Shown: positions 1 through 5,452 of the stretch, piece after piece
How positions within the stretch are numbered: position 1 is the first letter of the stretch
How the letters are laid out: every line of letters begins with the position of its first letter
Assembly: GCA_016218465.1 (NCBI GenBank)
Contig: JACREA010000128.1
Span: 1 to 5,985, forward strand
Length of the DNA: 5,985 nucleotides
Direction of reading: 5' to 3'
Origin: Nitrosomonadales bacterium
GTDB taxonomy: Bacteria; Pseudomonadota; Gammaproteobacteria; Burkholderiales; Gallionellaceae
Notes under the pieces: generated by a model
What the model was told of the DNA's origin: nothing
What the model saw: the letters and a program-made list of their open reading frames with translations, nothing else
The model's database searches: none
Made by a program: the position numbers and the translations under genes

Positions 1-589
1 GCGTATCGGCGAGAATCAGCGACAGCGAGCCCGGCACCAGCCCGGCAATCCGGTAAGCATTCACATACACCGCATTGCCCAGCCCAAGTTCGGCATCGCT
101 TAGCAGTTCGCGCCGGTACGCATCCAGCACGATGTCCTGCGTGGAAGAAAAAAATGCCAAGAGAAAGCTAATGATAGTGATTGGATGAGTAAAAAAAACA
201 AACACCGATTGCCATTCAACAATGGGAAATTTCAATAATCCAAAGAAGAAAGGAGCCCATGTAACTGTTGGCGGAAGAAGCCCCGCTGTTGAAACGAATC
301 CATAACTCACGATTACAACGAGCAAACAAACCTGGGTCAGCAGCATCCAGCCGCGCCGCCGTCCCAGCAGTGGGACGACATAACGGTCGAGCAGCGGCGA
401 CCACAGGAACTTCCAGGTATAGGGAAACTGGATCAGCGCAAACAGCCCGATGGTCTTCAGGTCAACCTGCTCGCTGCGCAGCCATGCGGGCAACAGGTTG
501 AACAGCAGGTACAGCGGCAAGCCGGAAGAAAATCCGGTGAACACGCAGATCAGCATGCGGCGGGTGAAGAGTTGTTGCCAGACTGTCAT
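1..589 (-). CDS. ampG: AmpG-family muropeptide permease, N-terminal part (cut by window edge)
   Basis: This is the first 196 residues of an inner-membrane major-facilitator transporter. AmpG imports anhydromuropeptides (GlcNAc-anhydroMurNAc peptides) from the periplasm for cell-wall recycling. Visible family signatures are FTGFSSGLPLYLL (residues 17-29), the DLKTIG motif (43-48), KFLWSPLLDRY (60-70), GRRRGW (76-81) and SSTQDIVLDAY (148-158). Hydrophobic helices lie near 12-34, 47-66, 82-100, 112-152 (probably more than one) and 179-196. The frame is open from the ATG at 589 to the window edge; the remaining half or so of a protein of roughly 400-500 residues lies outside. GGA lies about six bases before the ATG. 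It follows metW after 103 bp on the same strand, so it may be co-transcribed with metX-metW. Compared with my recollection of E. coli AmpG, the stretch between residues 97 and 154 is about 29 residues longer and notably AT-rich. Confidence 0.92.
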   Translation of the reverse strand, partial: MTVWQQLFTRRMLICVFTGFSSGLPLYLLFNLLPAWLRSEQVDLKTIGLFALIQFPYTWKFLWSPLLDRYVVPLLGRRRGWMLLTQVCLLVVIVSYGFVSTAGLLPPTVTWAPFFFGLLKFPIVEWQSVFVFFTHPITIISFLLAFFSSTQDIVLDAYRRELLSDAELGLGNAVYVNAYRIAGLVPGSLSLILADT

Positions 590-612
590 GTGTTCCGGTT
601 TTCCTGAGAGAT

Positions 613-646
613 GCCGTTCGCCCTGAGCTTGTCGAAGGGGAACGGC
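613..646. repeat. REP-like palindromic intergenic repeat
   Basis: A perfect 7-bp inverted repeat (GCCGTTC at 613-619, GAACGGC at 640-646) encloses CCC/GGG (621-623 with 637-639) and an inner CTT-GTCG-AAG mini-hairpin (628-637). The core CCCTGAGCTTGTCGAAGGG is, from memory, a dispersed palindromic repeat common in intergenic regions of many proteobacteria. It lies between metW and ampG, where it could fold in the transcript and affect mRNA stability or partial termination. There is no T-tract, so it is not a canonical terminator. Multi-copy status cannot be shown from this window. Confidence 0.7.
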
Positions 647-692
647 CAATTACATGGCAAAAAGTGCTTCGAATCTCAGGCCGAACGGCCTT

Positions 693-1307
693 CTAAATCC
701 CACGCTGAAACCGGTACACCGCCGTACTACCAAGCAGATTAGGCAGCAGACCCACTTCTCTTTCGCCGGTCATTACGCGGCGTGCCAGCACAGTCACGTT
801 GAGGTCACGGCAAAACGTCTCGAAGTCATGCAGCGTGCACAGATGCACGTTCGGGGTGTCATACCACTGGTAGGGCAGCTCGCGCGACACCGGCATGTTG
901 CCGAGCAGCACGCTGAGGCGATTTTTCCAGTAGCCGAAGTTGGGAAAACTGACGATACCCTCGCGCCCGACGCGCAGCATTTCCCGGATCAGCGGTTCGG
1001 TATGGCGTGTGGCTTGCAGCGTCTGCGACAGCATCACGTAATCGAAGGAATTGTCTTCAAAATCCGAAAGTCCGGACTCCAGATCGTTCTGGATCACGTT
1101 CACGCCATTGGCGATGCACGACACGATGTCGAGGTCGCTGATCTCCACGCCGTAGCCGCGCACTTCGCGGGTTTCCTTGAGATAGCGCAGCAGGCTGCCG
1201 TCGCCGCAGCCGAGGTCGAGCACCGACGCGCCCTTGGGTATCCAGGCGGCAATCGCGGCGAAGTCGGGCCGGGTTACGGCAAGCTTGGTGATATCGTTCG
1301 GGCTCAT
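693..1307 (-). CDS. metW: MetW, methionine biosynthesis methyltransferase-like protein
   Basis: This 204-residue class I SAM-methyltransferase-fold protein works with MetX. In proteobacteria MetW is reported to be needed for full MetX acyltransferase activity in the homoserine branch of methionine synthesis; the methyl-transfer substrate, if any, is not known to me. The SAM-binding glycine motif VLDLGCGDG is at residues 29-37, followed by an acidic residue at the end of strand two (GVEIS, Glu55) and SFDYVMLSQTLQAT (87-100). The MetW-typical C-terminal half follows, with FPNFGYWKNR (121-130) and the HLCTLHDFETFC segment (155-166). Length matches the family. Its ATG shares the sequence ATGA with the metX stop codon (4-bp overlap, 1304-1307), which implies translational coupling and roughly matched expression of the two partners. 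Confidence 0.96.
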   Translation of the reverse strand: MSPNDITKLAVTRPDFAAIAAWIPKGASVLDLGCGDGSLLRYLKETREVRGYGVEISDLDIVSCIANGVNVIQNDLESGLSDFEDNSFDYVMLSQTLQATRHTEPLIREMLRVGREGIVSFPNFGYWKNRLSVLLGNMPVSRELPYQWYDTPNVHLCTLHDFETFCRDLNVTVLARRVMTGEREVGLLPNLLGSTAVYRFQRGI

Positions 1308-2443
1308 TTGACGAACTCGCTTGCTACGTTATCGAGGTAGGCACGCATCACGTCGAAGTAGTGCGGATGCTCCATCAGGAAAGAATCGTGGCCGTGCGTC
1401 GAGGTGATCTCGGCATAGCTGACGTTGCGCCGGTTGTGCAGCAACGGCCTGACGATTTCGCGCGAGCGTTCCGGCGAAAAGCGCCAGTCGGTGGTGAACG
1501 AGATCACCAGAAAATCCGCCTTTGCGCGAGCAAAAGCACGATTCAAATCGCCGCCGAAATCATGCGCCGGATCGAAATAATCCAGGGCCTTGGTCATCAG
1601 CAGATAGGTGTTGGCATCGAAATAGGATGCAAATTTGTCGCCCTGATAGCGCAGATAGGACTCGATCTCGAACTCGATGTCATAACCGTAACTGAATTTC
1701 CCGGAGCGCAATTCGCGCCCGAATTTATCCGCCATCACGTCGTCGGACAAATAAGTGATGTGCCCCAGCATGCGCGCAAGCCTCAGGCCGCGTGCCGGCA
1801 CAACGTTGTGCCTGTAAAAGTCGCCGCCGTGAAAATCCGGATCGCCCAGTATCGCGCTGCGCGCCACATCGTTGAACGCGATATTCTGCGCGGTGAGGTG
1901 TGGCGCGGAGGCAATCGCCAGCACATGGCGCACGCGGCCGGGAAAGCTCAGCGACCATTGCAGTGCCTGCATTCCGCCCAGGCTGCCACCGATCACCGCC
2001 GCGAATTGCCGGATGCCGAGCAGGTCGGCGAGGCGCGCCTGCGACGCCAGCCAGTCATCTACCGTAATGACCGGGAAGCCCGATCCATAAGGTTGCCCGG
2101 TTTCGGGGTTGATCGAGGACGGTCCGGTAGAGCCGTGACATCCGCCGAGATTGTTCAGGCTGACCACGAAAAATTTATCGGTATCAACCGGTTTGCCGGG
2201 GCCAATCATATTGTCCCACCAGCCGATATTTTTGGGGTCGTCCGCGTAATAACCCGCAACGTGATGATGGCCGGACAGCGCATGGCATATCAGAATCGCG
2301 TTTGATTTGTCGGCGTTCAGTGTGCCGCAGGTTTCATACACCAGCTCATAGCGCGGCAACACCGCTCCGCTGCGGAAAACCAGCGGGGTGTCGAACTTGG
2401 CGCGTTTTGCGCTGACTATGCCGATGCTATTTGATGCGGTCAA
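1304..2443 (-). CDS. metX: Homoserine O-acyltransferase MetX (probably succinyl-CoA type)
   Basis: This alpha/beta-hydrolase-fold enzyme acylates L-homoserine, the first committed step of methionine synthesis. From the chosen TTG start it is 379 residues, typical of the family. The catalytic triad is visible: Ser154 in GGSLGGMQALQW, Asp319 in FTTDWRFSPERS and His352 in THGHDSFL. Other signatures are GAVLPRYELVYETCGTLN near the N-terminus and NNLGGCHGSTGPSSINP (about 97-113). The TDWRFSP context and the adjoining metW resemble the succinyl-CoA-using MetX of beta/gammaproteobacteria; acetyl-CoA use cannot be excluded. Start choice: TTG at 2443 has AAGG eight bases upstream and begins MTASNSIGIVS, where homologues usually begin. 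The in-frame ATG at 2476 lacks a Shine-Dalgarno sequence and abuts an inverted-repeat element that may have created it; it would add 11 residues. The 3' end overlaps metW by 4 bp. Confidence 0.95.
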   Translation of the reverse strand: MTASNSIGIVSAKRAKFDTPLVFRSGAVLPRYELVYETCGTLNADKSNAILICHALSGHHHVAGYYADDPKNIGWWDNMIGPGKPVDTDKFFVVSLNNLGGCHGSTGPSSINPETGQPYGSGFPVITVDDWLASQARLADLLGIRQFAAVIGGSLGGMQALQWSLSFPGRVRHVLAIASAPHLTAQNIAFNDVARSAILGDPDFHGGDFYRHNVVPARGLRLARMLGHITYLSDDVMADKFGRELRSGKFSYGYDIEFEIESYLRYQGDKFASYFDANTYLLMTKALDYFDPAHDFGGDLNRAFARAKADFLVISFTTDWRFSPERSREIVRPLLHNRRNVSYAEITSTHGHDSFLMEHPHYFDVMRAYLDNVASEFVK

Positions 2444-2450
2444 AATGAGT

Positions 2451-2455
2451 ACCTT
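2451..2455 (-). promoter_or_regulatory. Ribosome binding site deciding the metX TTG start
   Basis: On the minus strand AAGGT lies here, seven bases before the TTG at 2443-2441 (AAGG plus eight bases). No comparable purine-rich site precedes the ATG at 2476, so this site is the main argument for the TTG start. Confidence 0.6.
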
Positions 2456-2478
2456 ATATAAACCTGAAAACTGCATCT

Positions 2479-2624
2479 AGCCACAGATGCACACGGATGA
2501 TCACTGATAAAACAAAGCAATGAATGAAATTTGCCTTTCACCGTTGGTGCGATTCATGAATCACCCCTACATCAATTTACATAGCCCATTGATAATCCGT
2601 GTTCATCTGTGTTCATCCGTGGCT
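2479..2624. repeat. Inverted-repeat intergenic element upstream of metX (MITE-like)
   Basis: The arms 2479-2510 and 2593-2624 are inverted copies that match at 26 of 32 positions, separated by 82 bp. Each arm is built of roughly 10-bp units of the form (C/T)CGTGTTCAT; in the right arm CCGTGTTCAT and CTGTGTTCAT stand in tandem (2597-2616). From memory, this TGTGTTCATCTGTG-type sequence is a dispersed intergenic repeat in many environmental proteobacteria. AACTGC occurs just outside both arms (2469-2474 and 2626-2631) and could be a target duplication, with four and one intervening bases respectively, so this is tentative. The element lies between the upstream terminator and metX, so it occupies the metX leader or promoter zone. 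No transposase is present. Confidence 0.7.
2551..2562. promoter_or_regulatory. Perfect 12-bp palindrome GATTCATGAATC, possible operator
   Basis: This self-complementary 12-mer in the metX upstream region is flanked by a partial extension of the dyad (GG.G on the left, C.CC on the right). Nearby are a small hairpin CACC-GTT-GGTG (2539-2549) and TGAAA-N6-TTTCA (2525-2540). These could be repressor or activator sites for metX, or internal structure of the surrounding repeat element. I cannot match them to a known methionine regulator: the MetR pattern TGAA-N5-TTCA is not met. Confidence 0.25.
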
Positions 2625-2665
2625 GAACTGCTTTTCACAGGATAAAACCCGCTTTTGCTAAAACG

Positions 2666-2698
2666 AAAAAAAACCGCTCGGCTAAAACGGAGCGGGTT
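2666..2698 (-). terminator. Rho-independent terminator after ptsI
   Basis: Read on the minus strand, CCGCTC (2695-2690, reversed) pairs with GAGCGG (2679-2674, reversed) around a 10-base loop. The stem can extend by AA/TT with one bulged base, and a run of eight T residues (2673-2666) follows directly. It lies about 110 bp beyond the ptsI stop and closes the apbE-PTS operon before metX. The stretch 2699-2789 between the ptsI end and this hairpin shows nothing else recognisable. Confidence 0.85.
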
Positions 2699-2789
2699 GC
2701 CTCGCTTTAGCTGGAATATTTAACGTGCCCCGCAAGCTGATGTCAAATCGGCACTGTGCGCAGTTTCCGCGTTTTGTGAAATGCTGTCA

Positions 2790-2821
2790 ATCTGGGCGTT
2801 AAGGCATCTAGGCGTTAAGGC
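2790..2821. repeat. 16-bp tandem duplication across the ptsI stop codon
   Basis: Two adjacent 16-bp units, 2790-2805 and 2806-2821, differ at one position only (ATCTGGGCGTTAAGGC and ATCTAGGCGTTAAGGC). The differing base makes TAG, the ptsI stop, in one copy and CAG in the other. It looks like a replication-slippage duplication of the gene's last codons. Confidence 0.8.
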
Positions 2822-4532
2822 GATGCAGCAAATCGCGGATTTTCATCGGATCGTCGGTGCGCAATATCTTCTGCGTAAGGTTGGCGATTTCCGGAAGGCT
2901 TGTGGTGAGCACGCGCTGTTTGATGCTGGGTACTTGTGCGGAGAACATCGAGAACTGGCGTAAACCAAAGCCCAGCAGCAGCCGCGTATAGGGTAATTCA
3001 CCCGCCATCTCGCCGCACACCGAGACTGGCACGCCGAACCGGCCAGCAGTGCTAATGATGTGTGCGAGCAAATATAACACCGCAGGGTGCAGCGGGTCAT
3101 ACAGGTGAGCGACATCTTCGTCGGTGCGGTCTATCGCCAGCGTGTATTGAATCAGGTCGTTGGTGCCAATGGACAGGAAATCGAGCTTCTTGGCGAATAC
3201 GTTGAGTGCCAATGCTGCGGCAGGTATCTCGATCATGCCGCCGATTTTCACTTCACGGTCATAGGGAATACCTTCCGCATCCAGGTCTTGCTTGGCCGCA
3301 GCGACGAACTGCAAGGTCTGGTTGAGCTCCGAAATGCTGGACAACATTGGTATCAGTATCTTGACGTTGCCATAATGTGAGGCGCGCAGCGCAGCGCGCA
3401 ACTGGGTGCGGAATAATTGCGGTTCGGCCAGACACATGCGGATCGCGCGCAATCCAAGCGCCGGATTGTTTGCAACGCGTTCTGCGCCTTTGATTTGTTT
3501 GTCTGCGCCCAGATCGAAGGTTCGTATGGTAACCGGCTGCCCATCCATTCCCGCCGCCACTGTGCGGTATGCCTCGAATTGTTCTTCTTCATTCGGCAAA
3601 ACATCGCGGTTGAGAAACAGAAATTCGCTGCGAAATAAACCGATACCGGTCGCGCCATGCTCTCTTACTTCGGCGACATCTTCCGGCTTCTCAATATTGG
3701 CGAGCAATTCGATGGCTGTGCCATCAAGGGTGTCGGCACGCGCAGTGCGCAACCGCTTGAGCTTCTTGCGTTCCAGTTCCCATTCGCTTTGGCGCAGCTT
3801 GTATTCCGCCAGTATCGGCTTGTCCGGGTTGATGATCAGAACGCCCTGCTCGCCGTCCAATATCAGCAGATCATCTTCGCGGATCAATTCACGCGCATGG
3901 CGCAAGCCGACCACGCATGGCGTGTCGAGGCTGCGTGCGACAATTGCGGTGTGCGATGTTGCGCCGCCCACGTCTGTAACGAATGCGGCATATTGATGAG
4001 GCTTGAACTGGATCAGGTCGGCAGGACTCAGGTCGTGCGCCACCAGTATCATCTCGACATCATGGCGCGCCGTGGGTAACTGGTGGCCGTACTGCCCGAG
4101 TAATTGTTTGAGCAGGCGTTCGGCGACCTGCTTCACATCAGTCTGGCGCTCGCGCAGATAGGCGTCTTCAAACTCATCAAATTGCGAAACCAGCGCTTCG
4201 GTCTGTACTTTGAGCGCCCACTCGGCATTGCAGTGTTCGCTGGCAATCATCTCGCGCGGCGTTACGCTCAACAGCGGATCGTCCAGAATCATCTGGTGCA
4301 ATTCGAGGAAGGCATCGAATTCGGCTGCGGCACGCGTGGGACGGTTGCTGCGCAGGCTGGCAAATTCATTGCGCGTAGCCTGCAAGGCGGCATCAAAACG
4401 CGCGATCTCCTCATCGATGAACTGCTTGGGCAATACGTAATGCGCTACCTCCAGCGAGGTGCGCGAAATCAGGTGCGCATGGCCGATGGCAATACCGCTG
4501 GAGACCGTGATGCCGTGCAACGTAAAACTCAT
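2808..4532 (-). CDS. ptsI: PTS Enzyme I (phosphoenolpyruvate-protein phosphotransferase)
   Basis: This cytoplasmic 574-residue enzyme autophosphorylates from PEP and passes the phosphate to HPr. The N-terminal HPr-binding and swivel domains end in the phospho-histidine motif GGATSHTAIVARS (His194). The PEP-binding TIM barrel carries FRSEFLF (about 300-306), TIRTFDLGADK (335-345), the GTNDLIQYTLAIDR motif (456-469) and the active-site cysteine in SVCGEMAG (Cys506). All key residues are present and the length is the family norm. The ATG at 4532 is preferred because GAGGTG precedes it; a GTG two codons earlier (4538) lies inside that ribosome site. A MITE-like element separates it from ptsH, and a terminator follows. 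With no EIIB/EIIC gene nearby, the relay probably serves regulation through EIIA proteins rather than sugar uptake. Confidence 0.98.
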   Translation of the reverse strand: MSFTLHGITVSSGIAIGHAHLISRTSLEVAHYVLPKQFIDEEIARFDAALQATRNEFASLRSNRPTRAAAEFDAFLELHQMILDDPLLSVTPREMIASEHCNAEWALKVQTEALVSQFDEFEDAYLRERQTDVKQVAERLLKQLLGQYGHQLPTARHDVEMILVAHDLSPADLIQFKPHQYAAFVTDVGGATSHTAIVARSLDTPCVVGLRHARELIREDDLLILDGEQGVLIINPDKPILAEYKLRQSEWELERKKLKRLRTARADTLDGTAIELLANIEKPEDVAEVREHGATGIGLFRSEFLFLNRDVLPNEEEQFEAYRTVAAGMDGQPVTIRTFDLGADKQIKGAERVANNPALGLRAIRMCLAEPQLFRTQLRAALRASHYGNVKILIPMLSSISELNQTLQFVAAAKQDLDAEGIPYDREVKIGGMIEIPAAALALNVFAKKLDFLSIGTNDLIQYTLAIDRTDEDVAHLYDPLHPAVLYLLAHIISTAGRFGVPVSVCGEMAGELPYTRLLLGFGLRQFSMFSAQVPSIKQRVLTTSLPEIANLTQKILRTDDPMKIRDLLHRLNA

Positions 4533-4785
4533 AGACACCTCGGTAAACCTACTACGCAGCTCGATTCACCCGCAAGGAGTAGGCCGGTGGGTGCCCGGCT
4601 GCCACGCAGCCACCCTTCCGCTCGCTGCGTTGCACGGTGCTCGCCGCCTCGCCTACCCATATGGTATGTGGCTACGGCATAACCTGAAGGTGAGTCTCCG
4701 CCGAAACTCGCTCTGCTCGTTTTCTCGTTGCTCCGCTCCGTGCGCCTTGCACTCAAGCTGCTCGCTACGGTTTCTCGAGGTGTCT
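4533..4785. mobile_element. MITE-like non-autonomous element inserted between ptsH and ptsI
   Basis: The element is 253 bp. Its ends are a perfect 10-bp inverted repeat (AGACACCTCG at 4533-4542, CGAGGTGTCT at 4776-4785), extendable to about 17 bp with two mismatches (up to the AAACC/GGTTT block). The repeat is flanked by the direct repeat TCAT (4529-4532 and 4786-4789), a plausible 4-bp target duplication; because the next base is A on both sides, TCATA is possible. Removing element plus one TCAT leaves ptsH stop-TCCT-ATG of ptsI, a spacing typical of coupled genes. Inside are a hairpin GGCTGC-CAC-GCAGCC (4597-4611), a near-central CCATATGG (4657-4664) and many CTCGCT-like motifs. It encodes no recognisable protein; open frames across it read as low-complexity Arg/Ser-rich sequence. 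The transposase family is unknown. Confidence 0.75.
4536..4541 (-). promoter_or_regulatory. ptsI ribosome binding site lying within the MITE terminal repeat
   Basis: GAGGTG on the minus strand ends three bases before the ptsI ATG (core GAGG five bases away). It is part of the element's terminal inverted repeat, so the insertion appears to have replaced the original ribosome site of ptsI and set the start at 4532 rather than at the GTG at 4538. Confidence 0.65.
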
Positions 4786-4793
4786 TCATAGGA

Positions 4794-5063
4794 CTACTCG
4801 CCTTCTCCGAAACAATCATTGATAAGGTTCAAAAGAGCCTGCATCGCATCAGCCTCATCTTCGCCACTGGTTTCGATACTGATGGACGTGCCCTTTGCTG
4901 CGGCCAGCATCATCACACCCATGATGCTTTTGGCGTTCACGCGGCGGTCGCCGCGCGACAGCATCACATCGCTTTTAAATCTGGAAGCAAGCTGTGTGAG
5001 TTTTGCCGAGGCTCGCGCATGCAAACCGAGTTTGTTGATGATCATCGCGTCCTGTTGCATCAT
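4794..5063 (-). CDS. ptsH: HPr phosphocarrier protein
   Basis: HPr is the small cytoplasmic PTS carrier that takes phosphate from EI His and gives it to EIIA. At 89 residues it has the usual length. The phosphorylation site His15 is in NKLGLHARASAK (10-21), and the regulatory serine Ser46 is in VNAKSIMGVM (42-51). Retention of Ser46 and its context suggests control by an HPr kinase/phosphorylase, as in other betaproteobacteria; hprK is not in this window. The ATG at 5063 overlaps the EIIA stop codon by one base (TGATG) and has GGAA eight bases upstream. The frame is open upstream to an ATG at 5090, but that would add nine unrelated residues (MHCSNGTTV) read from the EIIA 3' end. The ATG at 5060 is an alternative one codon in. 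Originally four bases from ptsI, it is now separated from it by an inserted element. Confidence 0.97.
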   Translation of the reverse strand: MMQQDAMIINKLGLHARASAKLTQLASRFKSDVMLSRGDRRVNAKSIMGVMMLAAAKGTSISIETSGEDEADAMQALLNLINDCFGEGE

Positions 5064-5452
5064 CACTGTTGTTCCATTTGAACAATGCATTCACGCCCGC
5101 CTTCGATAGCTATTTTCGCCAACTCCGGCAGGTTTTTGTTGCGACTGCACATCACGCGCAGCAGCATCGGCAGGTTCACACCTGCTACCCCCATTACATG
5201 CTCGGCATGGCACAGTTGCCTTCCCACATTGCTCGGCGTGGCGCCAAATATATCGGTCAGAATCAATACGCCTTCGCCCGTATCGAGGTGCTTGATAAGC
5301 GCTTGCCCTTCGGTCAATTTCTGCTTGGGGTCGTCGCCAGCCAACACCGACAGAACCTTAAGATTTTGAGGCACTTCGCCCAGCACATGCTTGATGCAAT
5401 CGACAAAACTGTCACCCAACCCGTTGTGTGTTACCAATAAAACCCCGACCAA
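5063..5452 (-). CDS. PTS EIIA protein, mannose (EIIA-Man/DhaM-like) family
   Basis: This stand-alone cytoplasmic EIIA domain of 129 residues accepts phosphate from HPr. The phospho-acceptor is His9 in GVLLVTHNGLG, and the partner Asp67 in the family motif LTDIFGATPSN (65-75) matches the position of the catalytic Asp in E. coli EIIA-Man. GVNLPMLLRV (91-100) is also typical. It begins with TTG at 5452, directly after the TAA of the preceding gene and in the same frame, with GGGAG eight bases upstream inside that gene. The next TTG (codon 6) would remove the start of the first beta-strand. Its stop overlaps ptsH by one base. No EIIB, EIIC or EIID partner is nearby, so a regulatory role (as an output of the HPr phosphorylation state) is inferred; the target is unknown. 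Confidence 0.93.
   Translation of the reverse strand: MVGVLLVTHNGLGDSFVDCIKHVLGEVPQNLKVLSVLAGDDPKQKLTEGQALIKHLDTGEGVLILTDIFGATPSNVGRQLCHAEHVMGVAGVNLPMLLRVMCSRNKNLPELAKIAIEGGRECIVQMEQQ

Noticed and set aside
1..589. Possible frameshift or pseudogene in ampG
   Set aside because: The reading frame was followed codon by codon from the ATG at 589 to base 1, through the 8-base and 7-base T runs, and stays open with conserved motifs on both sides of the AT-rich segment.
654..2305. Long plus-strand open frames opposite metW and metX
   Set aside because: The minus-strand proteins contain complete family motifs and catalytic residues, while the antisense products are His/Ala/Arg-rich and unrecognisable. 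They are mirror frames caused by codon bias.
2431..2465. TATATA box as the metX -10 promoter element
   Set aside because: No -35-like hexamer sits at proper distance, and the transcript would begin almost at the start codon, so the match is not convincing.
2474..2476. ATG at 2476 as the metX start
   Set aside because: It has no Shine-Dalgarno sequence, gives 11 extra residues not typical of the family, and lies at the border of a repeat element. TTG at 2443 has AAGG at good spacing.
2597..2620. CRISPR-like tandem repeat
   Set aside because: The 10-bp units are contiguous with no spacers and belong to the arm of an inverted repeat.
2444..2807. SAM or SAH riboswitch ahead of metX
   Set aside because: The region was searched for because of metX. 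The hairpin found is a terminator of the upstream operon, and the rest is explained by an inverted-repeat element. No recognisable conserved aptamer core is visible.
4459..4819. Open frames on both strands crossing the ptsH-ptsI spacer
   Set aside because: Their products are low-complexity Arg/Ser/Cys-rich sequence, they overlap ptsI or ptsH in another frame, and they lie within the inverted-repeat element. They are better explained as chance frames in a repeat.
5231..5260. FMN-attachment motif in EIIA (DIFGAT resembles D-x-x-S/T-G-A-T)
   Set aside because: The residue before GAT is Phe, not Ser/Thr, and the segment is the normal conserved EIIA-Man motif around the catalytic Asp. It is therefore not a target of the neighbouring ApbE.
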